Below are positions 34,274-44,296 of a DNA stretch of 50,371 nucleotides, piece after piece. The number at the start of each line of letters is the position of its first letter. The stretch's first letter is position 1. The translations under genes and the position numbers were made by a program. This DNA is from an uncultured Clostridia bacterium (lineage in GTDB: Bacteria; Bacillota; Clostridia; Christensenellales; Borkfalkiaceae), in the NCBI GenBank assembly GCA_947627515.1, contig CANQWI010000002.1, forward strand, positions 1-50,371. The letters are read 5' to 3'. The notes under the pieces are model-generated. The model ran no database searches, was not told where the DNA came from, and worked only from the letters and a program-made list of their open reading frames with translations.

Positions 34274-35503
34274 TTAAAATGCCCAGCTGCCGTTCTTAAA
34301 GATCGGAACATGCTCGCCGCTTCTGGTGACGCCGGTGATCTCAAGATCCTTGCTGCCGATCATGAAATCGACATGGATGGTACTGTCGTTGATGCCCTTC
34401 TCGCGGAGCTCTTCAAGAGACATATTCTCAAAGCCTCTGACGCATTCGTTGAACCCTCGGCCGAGAGCAAGATGGCAGCTTGCATTCTCGTCGAAAAGGG
34501 TGTTATAGAAGAGGATCCCCGTGTTGTTGATGGGAGAATCGTAGGCGATGAGGGCGCATTCGCCGAGCATCTTCGCCCCCTCGTCCATCGAGATCATTTT
34601 CTCGAGTAGAGCCTGATTTTTCCTCGCCTTGACCTCGACGACCCTGCCGCCCTCAAAGCGAACGGAGAAGTCTTCGATGAGCTCTCCCTGATAGGAGAGC
34701 GGCTTGGTAGAATAGACAATGCCCTCCGCATCCCCCGCCTTGGGCGAGATAAAGATCTCCTCGCTCGGAATGTTGGGATTGAAGTACGCGCCCGAGAGGG
34801 TCTCCTCGCCCCCGCCGCAGAACCTGCTCCCGTCGATGAGCCCGACGCGAAGGTCCGTGCCGTTGGAGGATCTGTATTCAAGGGCTGTGAGCTTAAGCCT
34901 GTCGAGATAGTCGCACTTCTCGGCAAGCTCGTCATTGTGACGGTGCCATTCCTTCACGGGATCGGGACCGTCCGCACGCGAGGCGGTGAGGATCGCGTCC
35001 CAAAGCCGCTCGACCGCACTGCTCGCGGTAGGCGCGTCGGGGAAAACCTTCTTCGCCCATGCTTTGGAGGGCACTGCAGCGATACACCACTGATATTTAT
35101 TCTCCATTTGGTCGCGGATAGGCTTAATGACCTTGGAGCGGGCCATCCTGACGGAGGTAAACTTCTCCTGATCGAGCCCCTTCAGCCCGTCGGGGTCGGC
35201 AGATTCGAGATAGAGCATCGCGGGAAGCTGCTCCTTCCTATACTCGAGCTTCTCAAGTTCCCACTTTGCAAAGGAGGAAAGCGTCTCCTCCTTCTCATAT
35301 TTATAGTGTGTTGCAACAAGAGGCTGGTGCGACCATTCGACGGTCACCTTGCCCGCCCCCGCGCGGTAGAGCTCCTCCACGACCATTTCGACAAATTCGG
35401 GCTGGTCAAGCTCGGCGTCGACAACGACCCACTGCCCTTTTCTGACATTGATGCCTGTCCTAGCAAGAAGCTTTGCGTACCTTCTGAGCTGAAGCTTATT
35501 CAC
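34274..35503 (-). CDS. Aminopeptidase, peptidase family M29 (AmpS/PepS-like)
   Basis: 409-aa ORF (GTG start, AAGGAG RBS); MNKLQLRRYAKLLARTGINVRKGQWVVVDAELDQPEFVE..., RVVEVKARKNQALLEKMISMDEGAKMLGECALI. Confidence 0.9.
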   Translation of the reverse strand: MNKLQLRRYAKLLARTGINVRKGQWVVVDAELDQPEFVEMVVEELYRAGAGKVTVEWSHQPLVATHYKYEKEETLSSFAKWELEKLEYRKEQLPAMLYLESADPDGLKGLDQEKFTSVRMARSKVIKPIRDQMENKYQWCIAAVPSKAWAKKVFPDAPTASSAVERLWDAILTASRADGPDPVKEWHRHNDELAEKCDYLDRLKLTALEYRSSNGTDLRVGLIDGSRFCGGGEETLSGAYFNPNIPSEEIFISPKAGDAEGIVYSTKPLSYQGELIEDFSVRFEGGRVVEVKARKNQALLEKMISMDEGAKMLGECALIAYDSPINNTGILFYNTLFDENASCHLALGRGFNECVRGFENMSLEELREKGINDSTIHVDFMIGSKDLEITGVTRSGEHVPIFKNGSWAF

Positions 35504-35540
35504 GGTATATTCTCCTTATTGTATTTTCTTTACCTATATA

Positions 35541-35568
35541 ATTATACCCCAAATTTTTCCTTTGTCAA
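35541..35568 (-). promoter_or_regulatory. Predicted sigma-A promoter of the M29 aminopeptidase gene
   Basis: Minus strand TTGACA (35563-35568) - 16 bp - TATAAT (35541-35546). Confidence 0.8.
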
Positions 35569-35624
35569 ACATATCGCAGACAATCGTAAAAATTCGGCAA
35601 ATGACCTTGTTTTTTGCAAATTAG

Positions 35625-35653
35625 CATAGTACTATGTCAGATATAGTACTATG
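35625..35653. promoter_or_regulatory. Tandem palindromic element, two CATAGTACTATG-like palindromes in 17-bp phase
   Basis: CATAGTACTATGtcagaTATAGTACTATG; related copy at 48713-48741. Confidence 0.55.
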
Positions 35654-36147
35654 TTCCCGCTCGAAATTGTGCGTTTAAGATCCAAAACCCGCTGGTTGGA
35701 GGAGCCTCGGAATTTGAGCCGAATGTCTTTCAGCTCCTCGATGAACGGCCCGTCGACGAGAATATCGATCAGCGAGAGAAGCTCTCTCACCCCCTCTCCG
35801 TCGTCCTCAAGCAGGGTGCCGTCGCGGTAGGTATAGCCTGTGTAGCACCAGATGTCCTTGTCGGGATACTGCGCACGGAATTTTTTTAAAAACGGCACAA
35901 GCTCCCTTCTGTTTTCGGGCTCGAACGGATCCCCGCCGAGCAAGGTTAAGCCGGCGATATAATAGGGAGACGACGCTTCAAGGAGCTCCCTCTCCGTCTC
36001 ATGAGTGAACTGCCTTCCGTACGAAAAGTCCCATGCCACGGAGTTAAAACAGCCCCTGCAGTGCCTCCTGCAGCCCGAAACAAAGAGGGAGACTCTGACT
36101 CCCTCTCCGTTTGCGATATCGTATTTTTTGATTTCGGCGTAATTCAT
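35632..36147 (-). CDS. nrdG: Anaerobic ribonucleoside-triphosphate reductase activating protein (radical SAM)
   Basis: ORF track 35632..36255; start MNYAEIKKYDIANGEGVRVSLFVSGCRRHCRGCFN at 36147 preferred; CxxxCxxC-type radical SAM motif; adjacent to nrdD. Confidence 0.93.
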   Translation of the reverse strand: MNYAEIKKYDIANGEGVRVSLFVSGCRRHCRGCFNSVAWDFSYGRQFTHETERELLEASSPYYIAGLTLLGGDPFEPENRRELVPFLKKFRAQYPDKDIWCYTGYTYRDGTLLEDDGEGVRELLSLIDILVDGPFIEELKDIRLKFRGSSNQRVLDLKRTISSGNIVLYLT

Positions 36148-36163
36148 GAAGCCTCTCTCGTTC

Positions 36164-38332
36164 TTACAGATGAAGAACGCGCTCGCGTATTTCCTGCGTT
36201 CTCCCCTGGTTCCAATACTGCGTTCCGATGTAGCCGCAGGTACGGCGGGCAACATTCATTTTGCTTTGATCCCGATTGTGGCAGACGGGACATTCCCAAA
36301 GATACTTCCCGTCCTCCTCCACCGTGACGATCTCGCCGTCATAGCCGCAGACCTGACAGTAGTCGCTCTTTGTGTTGAGCTCGGCATACATGATATTGTC
36401 ATAAATAAACTGCATGACGGAGAGCACGGCGGGGATATTGTCCTGCATATTGGGGACCTCGACATAGGAGATCGCGCCGCCCGGGGAGAGCTGCTGGAAC
36501 TCGCTCTCGAACTTGAGCTTTGTGAAGGCGTCGATCTTCTCGGTGACATGCACATGATAGCTATTAGTGATGTAATTTTTATCCGTGACGCCCGGGATGA
36601 TGCCGAACCGCTGCTGAAGGCACTTGGCAAATTTATAGGTCGTGCTCTCGAGTGGAGTGCCGTAGAGGGAGAAGTCGATGTTGTGCTTCGCCTTCCACTC
36701 CTTGCATTTGTCGTTCATATGTTGCATCACGGAGAGTGCAAACGGCTTCGCCTCGGGGTCGGTGTGCGATTTCCCCGTCATATATTTCGTGCATTCATAG
36801 AGCCCTGCATAACCAAGCGAAATCGTCGAATAGCCGCCGTAAAGGAGCTTGTCGATCTTCTCACCCTTCTTGAGTCTTGCAAGAGCGCCGTACTGCCAAA
36901 GAATGGGTGCGGCATCCGAAAGCGTCCCCTTCAGTCGCTCATGACGGCAGAGAAGTGCCCTGTGGCAGAGCTCGAGACGTTCATCGAAGATCTTCCAGAA
37001 TCGCTCCATGTCCCCGCCCGAGGAGAGCGCGACGTCGACAAGATTGATGGTGACGACCCCTTGGTTGAATCTCCCGTAGTACTTCGGCTTGCCGTTTTCG
37101 TCCACATAGGGCGTGAGGAAGCTACGGCAGCCCATGCAGGTGTAGCAGTGTCCCTCTCCGTTGCGGTCGACCTTGTACTCAAGCATCTTCTTTTCGGAGA
37201 TATAATCAGGCACCATGCGCTTTGCGGTGCACCTTGCGGCGAGCTCGGTAAGATACCAGTACCTGCTTCCCTCGCGGATATTGTCCTCTTCAAGCACATA
37301 GATAAGCTTGGGGAAGGCAGGCGTGACCCATACGCCTGATTCATTCTTGACGCCCTGAATGCGCTGGTTGAGCGTTTCCTCGATGATCATGGCAAGATCC
37401 TCGCGCTCACGCTCATTTCTCGCTTCGCCAAGGTACATAAATACCGTGACAAAGGGTGCCTGTCCGTTTGTCGTGAGAAGGGTAACGACCTGATATTGGA
37501 TGGTTTGAATGCCCTTCTTGATCTCGTCACGGAGCCTCTTTTCGGCAATGCGATGAATCGTGTCCTCCATGACGGCGACGTCCTTGAGCTCCTCGGCGAC
37601 CTCGGCGCGGATCTTTTTGCGGCTGATATCGACAAAGGGCGCAAGGTGGGTCAGAGAAATAGACTGCCCGCCATATTGGTTGGACGCGACCTGCGCGATG
37701 ATCTGCGTGGCGATATTGCAGGCCGTGGAGAAGGAATGCGGCTTTTCGATGAATGTCCCCGAAATGACGGTGCCGTTCTGAAGCATGTCCTCGAGATTGA
37801 CAAGGTCGCAGTTATGCATATGCTGGGCATAATAGTCGGCGTCATGGAAGTGGATGATGCCCTCCTCGTGGGCCTCCACGATCTCACGGGGAAGAAGGAG
37901 ACGCTTCGTGAGGTCCTTGCTGACCTCACCCGCCATATAATCGCGCTGAACTGAGTTGACGGTGGGATTTTTGTTGGAGTTTTCCTGCTTCACGTCCTCG
38001 TTGTTGCACTCGATGAGCGTGAGAATCCTCTCGTCGGTCGTGTTTGACTTCCTGACGAGAGCACGGGAATAGCGATAGGTGATATACTTGCGGGCCACGG
38101 CAAACGCCTTTTGGTCCATGATCTGGTTCTCGACAAAATCCTGCACCTCCTCGACATTGACGGCACGGTTGAGGTCTCCCGCGAGTGCGGAAACCTTTTG
38201 CGCGATTGAAGAGATCTGCTCCTCGGTTAGCCTGTTGTCGATACTTACCTCATTGTTTGCCTTGCGGATCGCATTGACGATCTTCCGGATGTCAAAGCTG
38301 ACCTCAGTCCCGTTTCTTTTGATGATCTTCAT
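36164..38332 (-). CDS. nrdD: Anaerobic ribonucleoside-triphosphate reductase, class III
   Basis: 722-aa ORF; N-terminal ATP-cone MKIIKRNGTEVSFDIRKIVNAI; C-terminal CQVCGY...CPVCHN zinc site and RRTCGYIG glycyl-radical motif. Confidence 0.97.
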   Translation of the reverse strand: MKIIKRNGTEVSFDIRKIVNAIRKANNEVSIDNRLTEEQISSIAQKVSALAGDLNRAVNVEEVQDFVENQIMDQKAFAVARKYITYRYSRALVRKSNTTDERILTLIECNNEDVKQENSNKNPTVNSVQRDYMAGEVSKDLTKRLLLPREIVEAHEEGIIHFHDADYYAQHMHNCDLVNLEDMLQNGTVISGTFIEKPHSFSTACNIATQIIAQVASNQYGGQSISLTHLAPFVDISRKKIRAEVAEELKDVAVMEDTIHRIAEKRLRDEIKKGIQTIQYQVVTLLTTNGQAPFVTVFMYLGEARNEREREDLAMIIEETLNQRIQGVKNESGVWVTPAFPKLIYVLEEDNIREGSRYWYLTELAARCTAKRMVPDYISEKKMLEYKVDRNGEGHCYTCMGCRSFLTPYVDENGKPKYYGRFNQGVVTINLVDVALSSGGDMERFWKIFDERLELCHRALLCRHERLKGTLSDAAPILWQYGALARLKKGEKIDKLLYGGYSTISLGYAGLYECTKYMTGKSHTDPEAKPFALSVMQHMNDKCKEWKAKHNIDFSLYGTPLESTTYKFAKCLQQRFGIIPGVTDKNYITNSYHVHVTEKIDAFTKLKFESEFQQLSPGGAISYVEVPNMQDNIPAVLSVMQFIYDNIMYAELNTKSDYCQVCGYDGEIVTVEEDGKYLWECPVCHNRDQSKMNVARRTCGYIGTQYWNQGRTQEIRERVLHL

Positions 38333-38406
38333 GAAAAGCTCCTCGAAAATTTTCCCCTGAACTTACCCCGAAGGGCGAAAAAGCGTCCCCCGCAGGGAAC
38401 GCTATC

Positions 38407-38435
38407 ATCATACTATAATACTCTGAAAAAGTCAA
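38407..38435 (-). promoter_or_regulatory. Predicted sigma-A promoter of nrdDG
   Basis: Minus strand TTGACT (38430-38435) - 17 bp - TATGAT (38407-38412). Confidence 0.75.
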
Positions 38436-38443
38436 GCGTTTGA

Positions 38444-38491
38444 GCACAAGATTTTGGGAAAATTTTTCTACCACACCACTATATCTTGTGG
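38444..38491. promoter_or_regulatory. Putative tandem NrdR boxes upstream of nrdD
   Basis: CCACTATATCTTGTGG (38476-38491) resembles the acaCtATATaTaGtgt NrdR consensus. A degenerate second box GCACAAGATTTTGGGA (38444-38459) lies 32 bp away centre-to-centre. Confidence 0.6.
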
Positions 38492-38593
38492 TCATGACGA
38501 ATTTTGCCGAATTATGCGCATGAAACATCAGGCGCAAATGTTACACAGCCGAGCGCATACGTTTTTCCGAAAAAAGAGTCACAAGGATCCGTA

Positions 38594-39517
38594 TCAGAAC
38601 TCCGTGACGCGGAGGTTGCTCAGGACCTCCTCGTACTTCTCCCGCGTGAAGGAGATGGTGCCGAAGGTCGTGACTGCAGCCGTTCCCGCGGCGACGCCTG
38701 CTCGGAGAATGTCGGGAAGGTCGGCCCCCTGCTGCATCATATTGGCGACTGCAGCGACCATCGCGTCTCCTGCGCCGACCGTGGAATTGACCGCCACGTT
38801 GATGCTCTTGCAATAATAATTCCGGGTGCCGTTGGTGAGGATCGCGCCGTCCCGCCCGAGGGAGAGAAGGACGTATTTTGCTCCCCTGTCGAGAAGCTCA
38901 CGGCAACCCGCAAGCATCTCGGATCTGCCCTTCAGCTTTCTTCCGAGGGTATTTTCGAGCTCCTCGAGATTGGGCTTGACGAGGTCGATTCCCGCCTCGA
39001 GTGCAGCAAATAGCCGACCGCCCTCCGTATCGACGATGCGAAGCGATTTCGGATCCACCGAACGGAAGAGCTCGCGGTAATAGCTGTCGTCCACGCCGCG
39101 GGGCAGGCTTCCCGATATGACGGTGACAGCCGCCGAGGAGGAGGAAGACTGGATCATGTGCAAAAGCTCCACGAGCTTCCCGCCCTCCACCTGCCCGCCG
39201 ATGTCGTTGATCTCGGTGAGCATGGAGCGTTTGTCGATGCATTTATAATTCTCGCGGACCCTGCCGCTGTTCCAGACGAATGTAAATTTCACACCCTCGC
39301 GGTCGAGCGCGTCGATGAACATCTGTCCGTTTTCGTTGTACATAAATCCCGTAGCATGCGCCTCGCCTCCGAGACGGGCGACGCCGATCGCGACGTTGAG
39401 TGCCTTCCCCGTGAAGGAGAGCGTCTTGCTTTTGACGACGTTGACCTTGCCGACATTGAGCGAATCGAGTTCGATCGTGACGTCCACGCTCGGGCTCATG
39501 CAGACCGTTAATATCAT
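38594..39517 (-). CDS. fruK: PfkB-family sugar kinase, 1-phosphofructokinase-like
   Basis: ORF track 38594..39556; start MILTVCMSPSVDVTIELDSL at 39517 preferred; AVNSTVGAGDAMVAAV PfkB signature. Confidence 0.8.
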   Translation of the reverse strand: MILTVCMSPSVDVTIELDSLNVGKVNVVKSKTLSFTGKALNVAIGVARLGGEAHATGFMYNENGQMFIDALDREGVKFTFVWNSGRVRENYKCIDKRSMLTEINDIGGQVEGGKLVELLHMIQSSSSSAAVTVISGSLPRGVDDSYYRELFRSVDPKSLRIVDTEGGRLFAALEAGIDLVKPNLEELENTLGRKLKGRSEMLAGCRELLDRGAKYVLLSLGRDGAILTNGTRNYYCKSINVAVNSTVGAGDAMVAAVANMMQQGADLPDILRAGVAAGTAAVTTFGTISFTREKYEEVLSNLRVTEF

Positions 39518-39583
39518 TTTAAATCCCCCTCGCATCCGCGGCTTCCCCCGAAGCACCGCAGAGCCTTGCTACGTGTTGCGCCG

Positions 39584-40546
<963 letters not shown>

Positions 40547-40568
40547 AGTAACCTCCGCAGTCCAATCT

Positions 40569-40577
40569 ATTATAGCA
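40569..40577 (-). promoter_or_regulatory. Possible extended -10 promoter upstream of pfkA
   Basis: Minus strand TGCTATAAT; no strong -35. Confidence 0.45.
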
Positions 40578-40624
40578 CAACGTTTTTAAAAAGGAAAGTA
40601 GTTTGGGAAATTCTTTTTTTGTTT

Positions 40625-43600
40625 TCAGACAATTTTAATGCACGGATCGGGCAAAAACATCCTGACCTCGGCAAGAAGTGCCCTCGAGAGCCGCACGCTG
40701 TACTCAAAACGCTTCCCCCCGAAGAGGATCTTGGTCCTTGTCCCCCCTTCGTAGTCGGAGAGCATCTCGATGAGCTCGTTGAAATCGTCCTCCGTGAGAG
40801 CGCGTGCGTCCAGCCAAAGCACCTCTCCCTCTGCCTGTGCGGGAGGCATTTCGGGGGCAACGTCGGGCTTGAGTGCCTCAATGGAGTCAACAATAATGAC
40901 GGGTGCCTTTTCGGAGGGGATGTCGATCTTTCCCTTGACCCTGACGACCGCATCCTGCTTGACGATGGAGCGCGTCTTTTCGTAAATCTTAGGGAAGGCG
41001 AGGCATTCAACACTCCCGTAGAGGTCCTCCACGGTGATAAAGGACATGAACCCGCCCGATTTCGTGCTGATCTTCTTGATTCCCGCAATGATCCCGCCCA
41101 TCGTGACGGGATCCCCTGCCTTGACGAGATTGTAGGTGCGGTCATGCGTCTCCTCATCCTCTTCGAAGTCGGTGAGCATGCCCGTATTGAAGGTGCAGTC
41201 CGAGAACCTGTGGGCGTACTTTTCGAAGGGATGCCCGCTGACATACACGCCGAGGATAGATTTTTCCTTGGAAAGAAGCTCCTCCTTCTCCCATTCGGGG
41301 ATGCTCGGATATTCTGCCTTGGGAGCCTCCTCGACGATGATGTCCCCAAAGAGTGAGATCTGTCTGCTGCTCCTCTGCTTGTCGAGAGCCTGAATGCGGC
41401 GCATGAGCTCCTCGTAAACAGCCGCAAACTGCGAGCGAGTATGCCCGAGGCTGTCGAACGCACCGCCGAGGATGAGAGCCTCCACCATCTTCTTGTTGAT
41501 AAAGGAAATGCAGCGCATCAGAAAGTCCGAAAAATCCGCAAAGGGACCGTTCTTCATGCGTTCATTGACGACGCTCTCCATCGCGGCGATCCCGACCCCG
41601 CGCAAAGCGCAGAGGCCGATGCGGATCCCATCCCCCTCCACCGCAAAATACGCCTTTGAACGGTTGACATCGGGCGGGAGAATGCCGATATTTTTCTCCC
41701 TCATGTATACAATATATTTTGCGACCTCGTCGATCTTGGAAATGCGGTTGTTGAGGACCCCTGCGAGGAACTCCTTCGGGTAGTACTTCTTCAAATATGC
41801 CGTCTCATAGGTAACGACCGCATATGCCGCCGCATGCGATTTGTTGAAAGCATAGGAGGCAAAGCTCTCCATCTGCGCAAACAGCTCGGAGGCAACCTCG
41901 GGAGAGATGCCATGCGCCTGACAGCCCGTGATGCTGCCGTACACGGGATTGCCGTCCTTGTCCTTTCCCACAACCTTATCGACGTCGCCGTAAATGAACT
42001 TGTCCTTCTGCGCCATCAGCTCGTTGAGGTGCTTCTTTGCCATGGCGCGGCGGACGAGGTCTGCCTGTCCGAGGGAGTAGCCCGCAAGATTCCGGAAGAT
42101 CTGCATGACCTGCTCCTGATAGATGATGACGCCGTAGGTCTTCTCGAGGATGGGCTTTAAAAGGGGCGTTAAATAGTGGATCTTCTCGGGCTCGGCCCTG
42201 TTTTTGAGATAATTGGGGATGAAATCCATGGGACCGGGGCGATACAGCGAGATGCCTGCAATGAGGTCCTCGAGACAGGTCGGACGGAGTTGCTTCATAA
42301 ACCGCTTCATCCCGCCCTGCTCAAGCTGGAACACGGCGTCCGTGTCCCCCTCTGCAATGAGGTCATACGCCCCCTGATCGTCGCACGCTTGGTCGAATTC
42401 GACGTGTACCCCATAGTCCTCATAGATGTAATCGAGGGTCTTTTTGATGTCGGTGAGCGTCGTGAGTGCCAAAAAGTCCATCTTCAGCATCCCGATCGAC
42501 TCGACCTCCTTCATGTCGAACTGCGTCGTAATGTCCTCACCGTTGCGGGAGAGCGGCACGTTGTCCGCGATCCTCTTACGGCAAATGACGACGCCCGCTG
42601 CATGCATGGAGGTGTTGCGGGGCATCCCCTCAAGCCTGAGGCCCATGTCTATGACCCGCTTCAGGGTATCGTCCGATTCATAGATCTCGATAAATTCCCC
42701 GTTACGCTTCCCCTCGAGCTCGGAGGCCTTCTTCCTTGCCTCGTCGAGCTTCCCCTCGAGGTCGGCAAGCCTCATCTTATCCTCCTCGGTCTCGGCACCC
42801 TTGGAGCGTTGCTCAAATAATGCCCGCTCTGTCTCTGCGGCCCTTGTGCGCTTCTCTGCGATGTCGAGGCCTAAGAGCTCTCGAATCGTCGACTTGCCGT
42901 CCATGAGCTTGGTGACGCGGTCTGTATCCGAATAGGGAACGCGCATGACACGCCCGACGTCCTTGATGACCGCACGGGATGCAAGGGTACCGAAGGTGAC
43001 GATCTGGGCGACATTCTCGGGATGGTACCGTCGCCTGACATATTCAATGGTCTCCCCCCTCCGTTCGGTGCAGAAGTCGACGTCAAAGTCGGGCATACTG
43101 ACGCGGTCGGGATTCAGGAACCGTTCAAAGAGCAGGTCATAGCGCAGGGGGTCTACGTTTGTGATGCCGATGGCGTAGGCGACGATGCTCCCGACGCCCG
43201 ACCCTCGCCCGGGCCCCACGGGGATGTCATGCGACTTGGACCAATTGATATAGTCCCACACGATGAGGAAATAATCGGCAAACCCCATCTTGATGATGAT
43301 GGAGAGCTCGTATTCGGCACGCTTTTTGATCTCCTCCCCATAGTTCGGATACCGCTTGGGCAGCCCCTCCCATGTGAGGCGCGTGAGATATTCGGGAGAG
43401 GGCGTTCCGTCGTCTGCCGTATACAGCGGAATGAGAGATTTGTCATAGACGGGAGAGCCGTCCTCCTTCAGGTCAAAGGGAGTATCGGTGTCCGAGACCT
43501 TGTCGGCAATGACGCGGGTATTGGAGATGGCCTCGGGGACTTCGGGAAAGATCGCAGCCATTTCATCGCCCGACTTCATGTAAAACTCATGCGTCTGCAT

Positions 43601-44296
43601 CTTCATGCGGGTCGGGTCGTCGAGCGTGCGCTTGGTCTGGATGCACATCAGGACGTCCTGCATCTCCCAATCCTCTTTTTTGAGATAGTGCACGTCGTTG
43701 GTCGCAACGAGCTGTGCGCCGATCTCCCTTGCAATGCGGATGAGCCCGGGCAGGATCTGCTTTTGCTCTGGAATGCCATGGTCCTGTATTTCGATATAAA
43801 AATCCTCGCCGAACAGGCTCTGGAGATAGAGCGCAAACTCCTTTGCCCCCTCATAATCGCCCGCCAGCAGAAGGCGCGGGATGCGGCCGGCAAGGCATGC
43901 GGAGAGGCAGATCACACCCTCTGTGTGCTCCTTGAGGACCTTATAATCGATGCGCGGACGGTAATAGTATCCGTCGACAAAGGCAAGCGAATCGAGCTGG
44001 ACAAGATTGATGTAGCCCCTCTTGTTTTTGGCGAGAAGGATGAGATGGTCGGCCCTTTGGTCGATATGGTCGCGGTAATTGTCGACGACGTAAAATTCAC
44101 AGCCGATGATCGCCTTGATTTTATTTTTTTTGCACTTTTCCGCAAATTTCAGAGAACAGTACATGTTGCCGTGGTCGGTCACAGCGACAGTGTCGATGCC
44201 GTTCTGCTTGCAGTGGCGCACGAGCTCATCCACCTTTACCGCTCCGTCAAGCAGGCTGTATTCGGTGTGAAGATGCAGATGTACAAAGTCGGTCAC
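40625..44296 (-). CDS. dnaE: DNA polymerase III subunit alpha
   Basis: 1223-aa ORF; PHP domain FVHLHLHTEYSLLDGAVKV; VGPGRGSGVGSIVAYAIGITNVDPLRYDLLFERFLNPDRVSMPDFDVDFC. Confidence 0.98.
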   Translation of the reverse strand: MTDFVHLHLHTEYSLLDGAVKVDELVRHCKQNGIDTVAVTDHGNMYCSLKFAEKCKKNKIKAIIGCEFYVVDNYRDHIDQRADHLILLAKNKRGYINLVQLDSLAFVDGYYYRPRIDYKVLKEHTEGVICLSACLAGRIPRLLLAGDYEGAKEFALYLQSLFGEDFYIEIQDHGIPEQKQILPGLIRIAREIGAQLVATNDVHYLKKEDWEMQDVLMCIQTKRTLDDPTRMKMQTHEFYMKSGDEMAAIFPEVPEAISNTRVIADKVSDTDTPFDLKEDGSPVYDKSLIPLYTADDGTPSPEYLTRLTWEGLPKRYPNYGEEIKKRAEYELSIIIKMGFADYFLIVWDYINWSKSHDIPVGPGRGSGVGSIVAYAIGITNVDPLRYDLLFERFLNPDRVSMPDFDVDFCTERRGETIEYVRRRYHPENVAQIVTFGTLASRAVIKDVGRVMRVPYSDTDRVTKLMDGKSTIRELLGLDIAEKRTRAAETERALFEQRSKGAETEEDKMRLADLEGKLDEARKKASELEGKRNGEFIEIYESDDTLKRVIDMGLRLEGMPRNTSMHAAGVVICRKRIADNVPLSRNGEDITTQFDMKEVESIGMLKMDFLALTTLTDIKKTLDYIYEDYGVHVEFDQACDDQGAYDLIAEGDTDAVFQLEQGGMKRFMKQLRPTCLEDLIAGISLYRPGPMDFIPNYLKNRAEPEKIHYLTPLLKPILEKTYGVIIYQEQVMQIFRNLAGYSLGQADLVRRAMAKKHLNELMAQKDKFIYGDVDKVVGKDKDGNPVYGSITGCQAHGISPEVASELFAQMESFASYAFNKSHAAAYAVVTYETAYLKKYYPKEFLAGVLNNRISKIDEVAKYIVYMREKNIGILPPDVNRSKAYFAVEGDGIRIGLCALRGVGIAAMESVVNERMKNGPFADFSDFLMRCISFINKKMVEALILGGAFDSLGHTRSQFAAVYEELMRRIQALDKQRSSRQISLFGDIIVEEAPKAEYPSIPEWEKEELLSKEKSILGVYVSGHPFEKYAHRFSDCTFNTGMLTDFEEDEETHDRTYNLVKAGDPVTMGGIIAGIKKISTKSGGFMSFITVEDLYGSVECLAFPKIYEKTRSIVKQDAVVRVKGKIDIPSEKAPVIIVDSIEALKPDVAPEMPPAQAEGEVLWLDARALTEDDFNELIEMLSDYEGGTRTKILFGGKRFEYSVRLSRALLAEVRMFLPDPCIKIV

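Noticed and set aside
38304-38537. Minus-strand 77-aa ORF upstream of nrdD
   Set aside because: Covers the nrdDG promoter, putative NrdR boxes and leader; no plausible protein features.
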